Shown: positions 34,797 through 44,229, counted from the first letter of the stretch. The stretch: DNA of 64,000 nucleotides from CAXXOK01 sp963663285 (GCA_963663285.2 CAXXNI010000002.1:1798001-1862000); one strand, 5' to 3'. The notes: generated by a model from the letters alone, not told the origin. Numbers and translations: made by a program.

Positions 34797-35816
34797 CTAC
34801 TGCGGAGTTTTCATAATCCGTTGTGGTACGGGCAACACACAAACGGCGCCCGGCATTGGCAACATATCGATTCGGCGTCCCTTTTCCAATAGCACTACTC
34901 CTTCTCCCTGACATGCCGCAAGGATTCGGTCTTGCGCAAGCAAAACGAAATCACGAGGAGTTTTCCCCACCTTCCGCCAGCCTTCGGTTTTTTTAAATGG
35001 TGACAGCGAGAACACAGCGATGCTGTCCTCCCCGCGGTTTGAAACAAACGCGCGACGCTCATCCATAGACAAACGAATTGCGGCAGCTGCATTTTCACAG
35101 TCTGTTTCCGTTGTTGCAACGCCACATCCAAGTACTGCTTCCGTCGGGTAAAACTCGACAGGATAGAGTTTATTGCCCAATTCAGTAACAAGCCAGCTTC
35201 GCCCATCCGCTCCGTGTGTTAAGTGTCGCGGGCCTTCACCCGCTGGCGTTTGCAAGCGGTAGCACTCCATCAGCAAACCTGTATCTGCATCTTGTTGAAA
35301 GACAATCAGATTGTCCGTGCCCAGATCAGCTGCGCAGAAGTATCCTGAAAGCGAAGGAATTCGGGTAATCTGGTGCAGGTGCGGCGCAGTCTGCCGCACC
35401 TGATGAACACTATTCCCCTTACATTGAACCAATTGTATGCGTGGTTCCAGCACTCCCTTACTAAGTGGATATACGACAAGCGACCCAGAACCATAATTGG
35501 TTGCCAGCAGAAAACGCCCCTCCTGTGAAAACGTAATATGGCATGGCGCACTTCCACCCGTTTCCTGCCGGGCAAGCAGACGAAGGCCGCCGGCACACAC
35601 CTCAAGCTCATTAATACAGCCTTTTGGTTCTCCTTTTGCATCACTGCTTACCGCAAAAAGGTGTCCGTTTGGCCCAAATACCAGCCAGTTTGGATCGGTA
35701 TACCTACTATCCGTCCATAAACAAGTAAGTGAATCGTTAGTAAGGCGAATCCGTGCAATACCGGGGCCGCCCAGCCGCGTTAGTGTTCCAACGATAAAAT
35801 CCATATTATGGCTCAT
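34797..35816 (-). CDS. Lactonase, 7-bladed beta-propeller (6-phosphogluconolactonase-like)
   Basis: This 339-residue protein fits the beta-propeller lactonase family: an IVGTLTR start, a repeated blade pattern, APHLHQITRIP near the middle and GEGPRHLTHG before the last blades. Members hydrolyse 6-phosphogluconolactone or free aldonolactones. It is the last gene of the importer/two-component operon and overlaps the kinase gene by 11 bases. Because a sugar dehydrogenase and a sugar-acid dehydratase are encoded divergently upstream, a free aldonolactone is a likely substrate. ATG 35816 is only one base after AAGGAG; ATG 35804 is an alternative. Confidence 0.8.
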   Translation of the reverse strand: MSHNMDFIVGTLTRLGGPGIARIRLTNDSLTCLWTDSRYTDPNWLVFGPNGHLFAVSSDAKGEPKGCINELEVCAGGLRLLARQETGGSAPCHITFSQEGRFLLATNYGSGSLVVYPLSKGVLEPRIQLVQCKGNSVHQVRQTAPHLHQITRIPSLSGYFCAADLGTDNLIVFQQDADTGLLMECYRLQTPAGEGPRHLTHGADGRSWLVTELGNKLYPVEFYPTEAVLGCGVATTETDCENAAAAIRLSMDERRAFVSNRGEDSIAVFSLSPFKKTEGWRKVGKTPRDFVLLAQDRILAACQGEGVVLLEKGRRIDMLPMPGAVCVLPVPQRIMKTPQ

Positions 35817-37548
35817 TCTCCTTACATACGTAGCACTGCCATGGAATATCTATCTGTATGCGGCTTTCTTTTCCCGGTATACATTGTATTTCCAGCGATT
35901 GATCTTCTGCATAAAGAAGCCGCAGACGCTGCAGCACACATCGGAGTCCAAAGCCTTTCATTTTTCTTGTCAGTGTATAGTTGATGTTCGCCTGCCGGAT
36001 TGCCTCAATTACCTGTGGGCTGATAACTCCACCATTGTCCGTAACAGAAAGCACCAGCCGATCCTCTACACGGCGTGCGGATATACCAATACTCCGCGCT
36101 TCCTCGTTGCCTCCATGAACCAGCGCATTTTCCACTAGTGGCTGCAGAAGCATGTTGGGCACCCGCCCATCCAGTAATTCTTGGGGCACATCTAGGGTAA
36201 GTGAATTCTCATCACCATACACCGCGCGATAAATAGAAATATATTCATTCACATAGCTAATTTCAGCCCTAAGGCTGGTATACTTTTTCTCCGCGCCACC
36301 CATATTATCCCTGAGATACTGGCTTGCATCCACAGATAAACGACTGACATCCTGTCCCTTACCCATCAATGCCAGAGAGTTAATGGATGCCAGTATATTA
36401 CATATAAAGTGTGGGCTAATCTGTGCTTGAAGAGAGCGGTATTTAAGCTCAAGCATTTCATATTCCGCTTGTTGCTTTTCAGTGGCACGCTGTACGATTT
36501 GCGCCGTACTCTCACGCAGTCTCCCCTGCATCCAGCGGAAACGATCCGCCAGCTCGCCGATTTCGTCATTTTCGTGTACGCCGCTTTCTACATCAAAATT
36601 GCCGGCGCTTACTTCGGTCATTGCGGCAAGCAGTCTTCGTACGTTGCTGGTTAACGTATGTGTCATTAAAAATCCAAGAATTACAGCAATAAGCGCCGCG
36701 ATAATCCCGCTGATCACGCAGGCCTTTGCAACCGCGTTCGAAACTGCCAGCATTTCCGCAAGCGGTACCAAATGCACAATGCGCCAGCCATAACGGTTAT
36801 CGCTGTTGACCGTCAGCCAGTAGCGCTCCCCCTCCAGCTCAATTTCACGGCTGATGGGCAGGTATGTGTCCCCAATATTCTCTTTTATCAGCTGAACCTG
36901 TACTTCCTTAAGAACCCCAACCGTTAGAAGCAGGTTTCCCTGCTTGGTTAGTATGCCGGTACCGCCATCGGTTTCCGCATCCAATCCTAATGTGGATTTC
37001 AGTTGGGTGCTATCCACCCATGCCACCAATAGTCCGGTATCTTTCAGCGGCGATAAATCGCAAACCGTTTTCTTTAAATAAATATCTCCATTCTCATCTG
37101 CCAACCATAGGGTGAACTCCTCATTCAGTTTGTTCATACGCTTCTGAACCCATGTGCTCATCGGTTTGGAGCTTTCCGTCACGCTTCGTGTGCCGAAATA
37201 AACGGTTCCCGATAGATCTGCCGCAACAATGCTTGTGAAATAAGAATTGTTTTGACACATTGTGCGTAACTGCTGCTCCACCTCCAGCCTTTTTATTTGC
37301 ACAGCCATATCCGAATCCAGTGTTTCTGCTAAAGCTACACTTTGATATAGGTTAAAAAGGCTTTGCTCGATATCTGCCATCACAAGCTTTGTGCTGGTGC
37401 AAAGCTGTCGCGTGTAGGTATGATAGCCTTCTGTTTTATCGGTAAGCACCGTTTGTCGAAGAACCGTGCCGCCATAAATTCCAATCATCAAAAGCACCAT
37501 ACCAGAAGCCACCAGGTACGTAATCAGCATTTTAACACGAAGTTTCAT
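35806..37548 (-). CDS. Sensor histidine kinase, YesM type
   Basis: This 580-residue membrane kinase has helices at about 8-30 and 275-297 that flank an extracellular sensor domain, then a HAMP region and a His-kinase domain of the YesM class. The phospho-acceptor is His380 in QAQISPHF, and the N-box region MLLQPLVENALVHGG with a later G-box marks the ATPase. It overlaps the regulator gene by 4 bases, so the pair is coupled. The family senses carbohydrates or importer states and controls nearby sugar ABC genes, which is the likely job here. Confidence 0.9.
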   Translation of the reverse strand: MKLRVKMLITYLVASGMVLLMIGIYGGTVLRQTVLTDKTEGYHTYTRQLCTSTKLVMADIEQSLFNLYQSVALAETLDSDMAVQIKRLEVEQQLRTMCQNNSYFTSIVAADLSGTVYFGTRSVTESSKPMSTWVQKRMNKLNEEFTLWLADENGDIYLKKTVCDLSPLKDTGLLVAWVDSTQLKSTLGLDAETDGGTGILTKQGNLLLTVGVLKEVQVQLIKENIGDTYLPISREIELEGERYWLTVNSDNRYGWRIVHLVPLAEMLAVSNAVAKACVISGIIAALIAVILGFLMTHTLTSNVRRLLAAMTEVSAGNFDVESGVHENDEIGELADRFRWMQGRLRESTAQIVQRATEKQQAEYEMLELKYRSLQAQISPHFICNILASINSLALMGKGQDVSRLSVDASQYLRDNMGGAEKKYTSLRAEISYVNEYISIYRAVYGDENSLTLDVPQELLDGRVPNMLLQPLVENALVHGGNEEARSIGISARRVEDRLVLSVTDNGGVISPQVIEAIRQANINYTLTRKMKGFGLRCVLQRLRLLYAEDQSLEIQCIPGKESRIQIDIPWQCYVCKENEP

Positions 37549-38282
37549 GCTTTGTTCCCCGTTCCGTTGCGGAAATCACTCGGTGAAACGCCCACAGCTT
37601 TAACAAACACCTTGTAAAAAGAAACGTAGTTCTTGTAGCCAACCACAGACGCGATTTCTTCAATCCGGCAGGTGGGATCGCGAAGCAGGCTTTTTGCCAG
37701 AAGCATGCGTGATTCGATAACCCACTCCAGATAGTTGCGCCCGGAGTTTTTTTTGATGAGTGTGGAAATATAGGATGGTGATAACTCGAAATGAAGGGAA
37801 AGCGCCTGCAGGGAAAGCTGGGCGCCCGGATTATCCCGGATATAGTTGAGGATGCGGGTCGTAATGAGTGATCCTCCTTCTATATCACCGGACAACTCGT
37901 TATCCGGTGCCTCCATCTCCTCAATCACCCGCCGAACAACGCGGATCAGCTTTTCGTTATCAAAGGGTTTTAGCAGATAGTCAAAGGCACGCAAATCCAG
38001 TGCCTTTTTTACATAGCTAAAATCATCATATGCACTGATGTAGATTATTTTGCTGTGCGGTGAAATCTTTCGCGTGAGTTCAAACATTTGTAGGCCATCC
38101 ATGCCGGGCATACGAATGTCGGCAATAATAATGTCCGGTTTTTTCTGCACTATCAACATACGTCCGCGCACGCCGTCATATACCACGCCTTCGACGTAAC
38201 ATTGAATGCCTTCCCATGCAATTGTCGTAGCCAGCATGTCTGCTGTTGCCCGGTTATCGTCCATAATCACGACCGAATACAA
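37545..38282 (-). CDS. Response regulator with AraC-type DNA-binding domain (YesN type)
   Basis: This 245-residue regulator has a receiver domain with the phospho-acceptor Asp55 in ADIRMPGMDG and the conserved Lys in LLKPFDN, then a two-helix-turn-helix AraC domain. The length is short for YesN proteins, with little linker. It is encoded between the permeases and its kinase. Direct repeats 21 bases apart next to the binding-protein promoter are its likely target. No clear ribosome site precedes its start apart from a GGGGG run. Confidence 0.9.
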   Translation of the reverse strand: MYSVVIMDDNRATADMLATTIAWEGIQCYVEGVVYDGVRGRMLIVQKKPDIIIADIRMPGMDGLQMFELTRKISPHSKIIYISAYDDFSYVKKALDLRAFDYLLKPFDNEKLIRVVRRVIEEMEAPDNELSGDIEGGSLITTRILNYIRDNPGAQLSLQALSLHFELSPSYISTLIKKNSGRNYLEWVIESRMLLAKSLLRDPTCRIEEIASVVGYKNYVSFYKVFVKAVGVSPSDFRNGTGNKA

Positions 38283-38297
38283 ACAGAATCCCCCCTG

Positions 38298-39176
38298 CTA
38301 CCCCTTCACCGCCCCCGACATAATTCCGCTTACAATATAACGCTGCGCGAACAGGTATAGTATTAAAACCGGAAGCATACACAGAGTGAAGAACGCAAAC
38401 GCCAGGTTCACATCCACCCCTGATTCGCTGCGGTATACAAACTGAGCAAGCGGAAGCGTACGGTTGCTTGACGACTGCAAAATTGTAACCGATACATAAA
38501 AGTCGTTCCAGGAAAACAGCGTATTAAGCACCAGCATCGTTACATTTATTGGTTTCATGAGTGGGAAAACCACCCGCCAGAACGTTGAAAAAATAGAAGC
38601 CCCATCGATATTGGCCGCTTCCTCCAGTTCCGCAGGCACTGTACGTACAAAGTCCGTAATGATCAACACGCATATCCCGATCTGGAATCCTGTTCGTACG
38701 ATGATAAATCCTGGCAGCGTATTCATGAGTCCCATATTTTTCAGATTGACATATGTGGGAAACATGATGCACTGAAACGGTATCAATATGCCCATTAAAA
38801 ACACATAGTATATGATATTATATGCTTTACGCCGACTACGCGCAAGGGTGTAGGACGCCATAGGCGTGATAACCGTAAGCACGGCAACAATGGTAAACGT
38901 TGTAATAAGGCTGTTAATAAAACCGGTTTGAAAATCACTGTTTTTGAAAATAACATCACGAAAATTCCCCAAATAAAAGCTCTTTGGCAAAGAGAGCGGC
39001 GCGCTAGTGCCCATTTCCGCTGGTGTTTTCATAGCGTATACGAAGCTGATATATAACGGAGATACAAACAGAAGTGTGATTACTACTACACAAATTACGC
39101 GCAGCACGCTCGCAGCTTTGCGCTTTGCGGCAACAGATTGAACAAGATGACGGGGCGGGGTTTGAGCCGTAGTCAT
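38298..39176 (-). CDS. Sugar ABC transporter permease (MalG-type)
   Basis: This 292-residue permease has about six membrane helices and the EAA loop EAANIDGASIFSTFWRVVFP. Its start shares the last base of the upstream permease stop. It should work with the partner permease and the binding protein at 40154-41413 to import a sugar. No ATPase is encoded nearby. Confidence 0.9.
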   Translation of the reverse strand: MTTAQTPPRHLVQSVAAKRKAASVLRVICVVVITLLFVSPLYISFVYAMKTPAEMGTSAPLSLPKSFYLGNFRDVIFKNSDFQTGFINSLITTFTIVAVLTVITPMASYTLARSRRKAYNIIYYVFLMGILIPFQCIMFPTYVNLKNMGLMNTLPGFIIVRTGFQIGICVLIITDFVRTVPAELEEAANIDGASIFSTFWRVVFPLMKPINVTMLVLNTLFSWNDFYVSVTILQSSSNRTLPLAQFVYRSESGVDVNLAFAFFTLCMLPVLILYLFAQRYIVSGIMSGAVKG

Positions 39177-40063
39177 TATGCATCCACTCCCTTCGAACGG
39201 AAAAACTTGGAGATAAGGAAAGAAAGCACCAACAGGATCAACGTCATCAAAACGGCTGCAGCCTGTCCGTAGCCCGCTTTGCTGTTACCAAAAATATTAT
39301 TATAAATGAAGATGGCCATTGTCAGCGTTGTGTTGCGTCCAGGTCCACCGTTGGTGGTTGCCATTACAGCATCAAAAACCTTAAGTCCCCACGCCAACAG
39401 CAGCGATACGTTTACCGAAAATGCCGGAACAATCATCGGCGCAGTGATGCGGAAAAATTTCTGCAGTCCATTGGCACCCTCTACACTGGCAGCTTCGTAA
39501 TACTCCCGCGGCACACCCTGCAGCGCAGCGATATAGATGAGCATGCAATAACCACTGGTACGCCATACGGAAATAACCGCAATGCCAAACATTGCCTGGC
39601 TTTTCACCCCAAGCGGACTGGCAACATTAAAAAGCGGAGAATATACGGTATTGAAAATATATTTCCAAACAAACGCCGCCGTGAGCATACTAATAACATA
39701 CGGCATAAAAATCAGTGTTCGGCTCAGGTTATTGAGCTTGGAGGACTGATAAATCAGCAATGCGATCAACAACCCCAGCACGTTGGAAAGCACGACATAG
39801 TACAACGCAAATTGAAAAGTATTCTGTATCGATTTCCAGAAAACCGATGAATTGAAAAGACTAATATAGTTTTTAAAACCCACAAAATCCGATTGGGAGG
39901 ATACCAGATTCCAATTGGTAAGTGAATAGGGAATCCCTTGTAAAAATGGCAGGACGACGGTAAGCAGATACAGCACCAACGCGGGTGCGACAAAATAAAT
40001 ATGGGTAATTCTACGGCTTCTGCTATAACTGTTACGCGGCAGGGTAACGCGACGGGATTGCAT
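39176..40063 (-). CDS. Sugar ABC transporter permease (MalF-type)
   Basis: This 295-residue permease has a basic N-terminus, six predicted helices and the EAA loop EAASVEGANGLQKFFRI. ATG 40063 follows AAAGGGG; the frame to 40150 extends into the intercistronic hairpin and is not used. It is the first permease after the binding-protein gene. Confidence 0.9.
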   Translation of the reverse strand: MQSRRVTLPRNSYSRSRRITHIYFVAPALVLYLLTVVLPFLQGIPYSLTNWNLVSSQSDFVGFKNYISLFNSSVFWKSIQNTFQFALYYVVLSNVLGLLIALLIYQSSKLNNLSRTLIFMPYVISMLTAAFVWKYIFNTVYSPLFNVASPLGVKSQAMFGIAVISVWRTSGYCMLIYIAALQGVPREYYEAASVEGANGLQKFFRITAPMIVPAFSVNVSLLLAWGLKVFDAVMATTNGGPGRNTTLTMAIFIYNNIFGNSKAGYGQAAAVLMTLILLVLSFLISKFFRSKGVDA

Positions 40064-40090
40064 ATATTTGCCCCTTTCCCTATAAAGATA

Positions 40091-40129
40091 GAGGCGGATT
40101 CGAACCGAAATAACGAACGAACCCGCCTC
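40091..40129 (-). terminator. Intercistronic hairpin between binding protein and permeases
   Basis: GAGGCGG and CCGCCTC, extended by TTCG and CGAA, pair around a 15-base loop. No T-run follows on the minus strand, so partial termination or message protection is likely. Confidence 0.55.
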
Positions 40130-40153
40130 ACACTTTGCTGTGTTTACCAATAT

Positions 40154-41413
40154 TTATTTACTGGCATTGATCTCGTCAAAGGCAGCCTGCATTTCTTCCA
40201 CAATATCATCAACCGTCAGCGCGCGGTCCGCAGCGAAAGACTGAAGCACTGCGCGCCAGTTGGTGAGGTATTCCCCGCTGAGCTGAGCGGTGAAGTTGCC
40301 AGCATGTGCAATATTGTTGGTTTCCTTGGCTTTCATGGCCACGCTGATCACCTCAGGCATTTCCACGGTAACGCCCGGCACCACAGACGGGTTGTACGTA
40401 GCGGCGCTCCATTGTCCGGCTACGTCCGGTGAGAGCAGATAATCCATAAAGCTGAGGGCTTCATCCACGTGGTCGCTTTGACCGTTGACCATAAAGATCT
40501 GATCCAGCTGTACGCAATAGCTGTTTGCAACACCATCATCACGTGGCACTGCGAACATACCATATTCCTGATCCGGGTTGAACCCCTGAATCTGTGCATA
40601 TGCCCACGTACCGTCATAAATCATAGCTGCTTCGCCAGCCGCCATCGCCTGCCGTGCCATAGTAGTATCATTACTCATGTCATCCAAACGGCTGTATTCC
40701 ATACGCCGCCCCCAAAGCTCCAATGCCTTGGCAAACTCGGGATAATCCGCAAATTGTGCCTCTCCGCTCATCAATTTCTCAAAAGCATCATATTTGCCAT
40801 TTTCCATCAGCAGCGGCCAGAGGATAGCACGCACTTCAATATCAGGATACGTAACATTGGAATAGTTGCGAATCCACGGGTCAATTCCATTATCAGCGAG
40901 TGTTTTGCAGATAGTGTCCAGCTCGTCCTGCGTAGTAGGTTCGCTCAATCCATATTCAGCGAAAATCGCCTTGTTATAGATCACTGCATATGTTTTAAAG
41001 TCCAGAGGAAGCGCGTACACTTTGCCATTATAGGAACAGTCCCCAATGTCCGCTTCCGTAAGCCCTAGCGTTGTAATCAGCTCGTTATCGCTTAAATCCA
41101 TTACGTAGCCGGCTTCGATAATATCGCTGTATTGCGCTGGCTGACCCATCATGATATCCGGCGCATCTCCGGCGCCGATACGGGTGCGAAGCTGTGTAAT
41201 ATATTCGTTCTGGCTGAGTGCCTGCGAATCGAACGTTACGTTCGGATGCTCCGCCATATATCCTTCCAGAATGGCGTTGAACGCGTTGATTTTCACTTCG
41301 TTGCCCATATAGTGCAGAATGGTGATGGTTACAGGTTCTTCCTCCGCCGTTGCGAACGATACCATACCCAGCATCAGGCAGAGTGCGAGAAGCAAGACGA
41401 TGATCCTTTTCAT
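40154..41413 (-). CDS. Extracellular sugar-binding protein (ABC family 1)
   Basis: This 419-residue exported protein starts with a signal peptide ending FATA-EEE near residue 23 and continues as a family 1 sugar-binding protein (TITILHYMGNEVKINAF and a later GGEAAMIYDGTWAYAQI-type segment). As with the other binding proteins here, no lipobox Cys is present. AGGAGG precedes the start. It heads an operon with two permeases, a response regulator, a kinase and a lactonase. The sugar is unknown, but the divergent catabolic genes point to one that is oxidised to a sugar acid. Confidence 0.88.
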   Translation of the reverse strand: MKRIIVLLLALCLMLGMVSFATAEEEPVTITILHYMGNEVKINAFNAILEGYMAEHPNVTFDSQALSQNEYITQLRTRIGAGDAPDIMMGQPAQYSDIIEAGYVMDLSDNELITTLGLTEADIGDCSYNGKVYALPLDFKTYAVIYNKAIFAEYGLSEPTTQDELDTICKTLADNGIDPWIRNYSNVTYPDIEVRAILWPLLMENGKYDAFEKLMSGEAQFADYPEFAKALELWGRRMEYSRLDDMSNDTTMARQAMAAGEAAMIYDGTWAYAQIQGFNPDQEYGMFAVPRDDGVANSYCVQLDQIFMVNGQSDHVDEALSFMDYLLSPDVAGQWSAATYNPSVVPGVTVEMPEVISVAMKAKETNNIAHAGNFTAQLSGEYLTNWRAVLQSFAADRALTVDDIVEEMQAAFDEINASK

Positions 41414-41474
41414 GGGAATCCTCCTTTATATGAAGTTAATCGAACATAGAGCGGTCATTCCGCTTGTTGTTTTT

Positions 41475-41503
41475 ATTATAGGGATTTTCTACCGTAGAAA
41501 ACA
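41475..41503 (-). promoter_or_regulatory. Promoter of the importer/two-component operon with inner palindrome
   Basis: On the minus strand TATAAT (41480-41475) lies 17 bases after TGTTTT (41503-41498), a weak -35 that would need an activator. Within the spacer, TTTTCTAC-C-GTAGAAAA at 41485-41501 is a perfect palindrome, a candidate second regulatory site. Confidence 0.6.
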
Positions 41504-41528
41504 TATAGGGAATTCACAAAAACATATA
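41498..41528. promoter_or_regulatory. Phased direct repeats, probable response-regulator sites
   Basis: AAAACATATA occurs exactly at 41498-41507 and 41519-41528, 21 bases apart, or two helical turns. The proximal copy overlaps the weak -35 box of the minus-strand promoter. AraC-type regulators bind such phased direct repeats and activate from the -35 edge. Confidence 0.6.
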
Positions 41529-41555
41529 CAATTATTCCAACTTGCTTGAAATCTA

Positions 41556-41583
41556 TTGCAAATCTGCCCTGAAACGTTATGAT
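41556..41583 (+). promoter_or_regulatory. Promoter of the dehydrogenase/aldolase/dehydratase operon
   Basis: TTGCAA at 41556-41561 and TATGAT at 41578-41583 are 16 bases apart, about 40 bases before the SDR gene. The repeats at 41498-41528 lie upstream and could serve both promoters. Confidence 0.55.
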
Positions 41584-41624
41584 GCAAATAGATTGTACCA
41601 TATGGAATAAAGGAGAGGATATAT

Positions 41625-42398
41625 ATGCATCGTGTGGTTTTCGTCACAGGTGCCGCGCGAAACACGGGCTACGCCATTGCGCAGCGGTTCGCACAAGACG
41701 GTTATGACCTATGCATCTCAAGCCGCAGCATAGAAAGCGTGGAAGCCGCCTCCAGCAAACTGCAAAAGGAGTTTCCTGCGGTACGCGTGCTAGGCATTGC
41801 TATGGAGCAAAGCGACATTGGACAGATAGAAGCCGCATTTGCGCGTATCAAAGAAACATTTGGCCGGTTAGATGTTTTTATCGCCAATGCGGCCGATTTA
41901 GCTGTAGGGTTAAGTATCTATAACACCACGCCTGTTGAATGGGATCGCGTGATGAACGCTAACGTCCGCGCCGCTTTTTTTTGCTGTCAGCAAGCTTATC
42001 CTCTCATGGCCCCTGGCGGATCCATCATCTTTATTAGCAGCGTTCACGCCAATGCTTCCATCGTGGAACGCATCGTATATTCCACGTCAAAAGCAGCATT
42101 GGGCGGCATGATGCGCTCACTCGCGTTGGAACTGGCCAATCGCGGCATCCGTGTTAACAGCATAATCGCAGGCGCCATTTGGACTGAGCGTTGGGCGGCG
42201 CAAACCGGAGAGCAAACTACTCAACGGCGTTTAAAATATCCCACAGGCCGCGAATCCACGCCGGAGGAAATTGCTAGTGCCTCCGCATTCCTCGCTTCGC
42301 CGCAGAATGGGTCCATTACCGGTACGGAACTGACGGTAGATTCTGGCATCAGCATTTGCCTGCTGCCATATAATAGGGAGTGGAACCGGCATGTGTAG
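41625..42398 (+). CDS. Short-chain dehydrogenase/reductase, probable sugar dehydrogenase
   Basis: This 257-residue protein is a classical SDR. The nucleotide-binding motif TGAARNTG is at 8-15, and the catalytic Ser139, Tyr152 and Lys156 are in place (FISSV and YSTSK). AGGAG precedes ATG 41625. It is the first gene of a three-gene operon with an aldolase and a sugar-acid dehydratase, overlapping the aldolase by 8 bases. In known non-phosphorylative pathways such an SDR oxidises the free aldose to its lactone. Reduction of a keto-acid is an alternative role. Confidence 0.85.
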   Translation: MHRVVFVTGAARNTGYAIAQRFAQDGYDLCISSRSIESVEAASSKLQKEFPAVRVLGIAMEQSDIGQIEAAFARIKETFGRLDVFIANAADLAVGLSIYNTTPVEWDRVMNANVRAAFFCCQQAYPLMAPGGSIIFISSVHANASIVERIVYSTSKAALGGMMRSLALELANRGIRVNSIIAGAIWTERWAAQTGEQTTQRRLKYPTGRESTPEEIASASAFLASPQNGSITGTELTVDSGISICLLPYNREWNRHV

Positions 42399-43041
42399 TT
42401 GTTTGGATGAAATTCTCAAGGAAAAACTAATCGTTATTGCAAGAGGTATTCCACTGGATATTCTTCTCCGCGCCACACAGGCCATAACAGGCGCAGGCGT
42501 ACATCTGCTGGAAACCACGTTTGATCACCGCATAAAGGATCCACTGGCTGATAACGCCGCAAAGATCAAGGCGCTTCGTAAAGCCTTCGGTGAAAAGCTT
42601 CTCATTGGCGCCGGCACCGTACTCAGCGAGGATGAAGCGCAGGCTGCCTTTGATGCGGGCGCAAGCTACATCCTCGCCCCCAATACCAATCCCAGCGTTA
42701 TTAAACGCTCTAAAAAGCTGGGCATGGTCTCCATCCCCGGTGCGGTTACACCTACCGAAATCTGCACGGCCTGGGATACCGGCGCCGATATTGTGAAACT
42801 GTTCCCTGCGGATGATGTAGGGTTTCATTACATTCAAAACATCCGCGGCCCGCTCCCGCATATACCGCTTCTTACCACCGGCGGGGTAAACCCCGTTACC
42901 ATTCCAAAATTCCTAGAACTCGGTGTTGCAGCTGTAGGCACTGGTATTACCATATTACGTCCGGATTTGGTTGCGAAACAAGATTACGAAGGTATTGCGA
43001 CGCTTGCGAAAATGCACGTAGACGCAGTTCGTCTTCGTTAA
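42391..43041 (+). CDS. eda: KDPG/KHG-type class I aldolase
   Basis: This 216-residue aldolase has the family's catalytic Glu41 in LLETTF, the Schiff-base Lys136 in DIVKLFPA and the phosphate/oxyanion loop GAGTV at 73-77. It cleaves 2-keto-3-deoxy sugar acids, or their 6-phosphates, to pyruvate and an aldehyde. No keto-deoxy sugar kinase is encoded nearby, so it may act on the unphosphorylated compound or depend on a kinase elsewhere. It overlaps the SDR gene and precedes the dehydratase by 12 bases. Confidence 0.9.
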   Translation: MCSCLDEILKEKLIVIARGIPLDILLRATQAITGAGVHLLETTFDHRIKDPLADNAAKIKALRKAFGEKLLIGAGTVLSEDEAQAAFDAGASYILAPNTNPSVIKRSKKLGMVSIPGAVTPTEICTAWDTGADIVKLFPADDVGFHYIQNIRGPLPHIPLLTTGGVNPVTIPKFLELGVAAVGTGITILRPDLVAKQDYEGIATLAKMHVDAVRLR

Positions 43042-43053
43042 GGGGGAGTAAAC

Positions 43054-44229
43054 ATGAAAATTACTGATGTGAAAACTTTTACGATGGATGCCTTTCGTAC
43101 CAATTGGACCTTTATCAAAGTTGAGACGGATGAAGGGCTGTACGGATGGGGAGAAGCCAGCCTTGGCACGCGCGAAAAGGCACTGGAAGGCTGCGTGGAG
43201 GATTTGAAACGCCATGTGATTGGGCGCAATCCTATTGATATTGAGAAAATGCTGTTTGAAGTATACCGCGATTCTTACTGGAAAGGCGGCGCTGTGTTCC
43301 TATCCGCGCTCAGCGGTATAGAAATTGCTCTTTGGGACATCGCAGGCAAGTTTTATAACGCTCCTGTTTGCAACCTGCTTGGCGGGCGCGTACGGGAGCG
43401 GGTAACTATGTATGCAAATGCCTGGTTTACCGGGGCACGTACTCCGAAAGATTTTGCCGTAAAGGCAAAGGAAACCGTTGCTTTGGGCATTAAAGCGCTG
43501 AAGTGGGACCCCTTCGGCAAGGCTCATATGACACTGACGCCACAGGAAATGGAACAAGCTGTTGCCTGCGTCGGCATGGTTCGCGAAGCTGTAGGTAACC
43601 ATATACAGTTGTTGATTGAATGCCATGGACGTTTTAATCCCTATACCGCCATAGAGGTCAGCCGTCAGCTTGCGCCTTTCCACCCGATGCTAATGGAAGA
43701 ACCCGTACCGCCCGACAATCTGGATTCGCTGGCTCATGTACACGCCCGCTCATTGGTACCGATTGCCGCCGGGGAGCGTATCTACAGCAAATACATGTTC
43801 CGCGAAGCGCTGTATAAGAACACGCTGGATATTGCGCAGCCCGATATTTTTCACACCGGAGGCATACTGGAAAGCAAAAAGATTGCGGCCATGTGCGAAG
43901 CCGATCACATTCCAGTATCCTTCCATAACCCTTCCGGCCCCATTTCCAACGCAGCTATTTTACAACTGGCCGCGTGTGTACCAAACTTCCTGATTCACGA
44001 AATCATGCTGACGGATGGTTCTTTCCGCTTTGATATCACCAACGAGGAAGTAGAGTACGAAAACGGGGAGATTCTCATTCCCACGAAGCCCGGTTTGGGT
44101 ATAGAAGTTAACGAGGATGCGGTGCTTAGCCGCCCCTACACCCCACGTAATCTTCGTCACTATACAGGCACGCTTACTGATATTCGCCCCAAAGACGACT
44201 CTGTTTTCTATTTCAAAGGGCTCCGCTAG
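43054..44229 (+). CDS. Sugar-acid dehydratase, enolase superfamily (galactonate/gluconate dehydratase-like)
   Basis: This 391-residue protein belongs to the mandelate racemase branch of the enolase superfamily. Metal ligands are Glu189 in IECHGRF, Glu215 in MEEPVPP and Glu241 in AAGERIYSK. His191 is next to the first ligand, and His291 in FHNPSGP with Asp264 forms the acid-base dyad, as in galactonate dehydratase. The first ligand is Glu where E. coli DgoD has Asp. It removes water from an aldonate to give a 2-keto-3-deoxy acid, the substrate of the aldolase encoded just upstream. GGGGG lies before the start. The exact sugar acid is not readable. Confidence 0.87.
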   Translation: MKITDVKTFTMDAFRTNWTFIKVETDEGLYGWGEASLGTREKALEGCVEDLKRHVIGRNPIDIEKMLFEVYRDSYWKGGAVFLSALSGIEIALWDIAGKFYNAPVCNLLGGRVRERVTMYANAWFTGARTPKDFAVKAKETVALGIKALKWDPFGKAHMTLTPQEMEQAVACVGMVREAVGNHIQLLIECHGRFNPYTAIEVSRQLAPFHPMLMEEPVPPDNLDSLAHVHARSLVPIAAGERIYSKYMFREALYKNTLDIAQPDIFHTGGILESKKIAAMCEADHIPVSFHNPSGPISNAAILQLAACVPNFLIHEIMLTDGSFRFDITNEEVEYENGEILIPTKPGLGIEVNEDAVLSRPYTPRNLRHYTGTLTDIRPKDDSVFYFKGLR

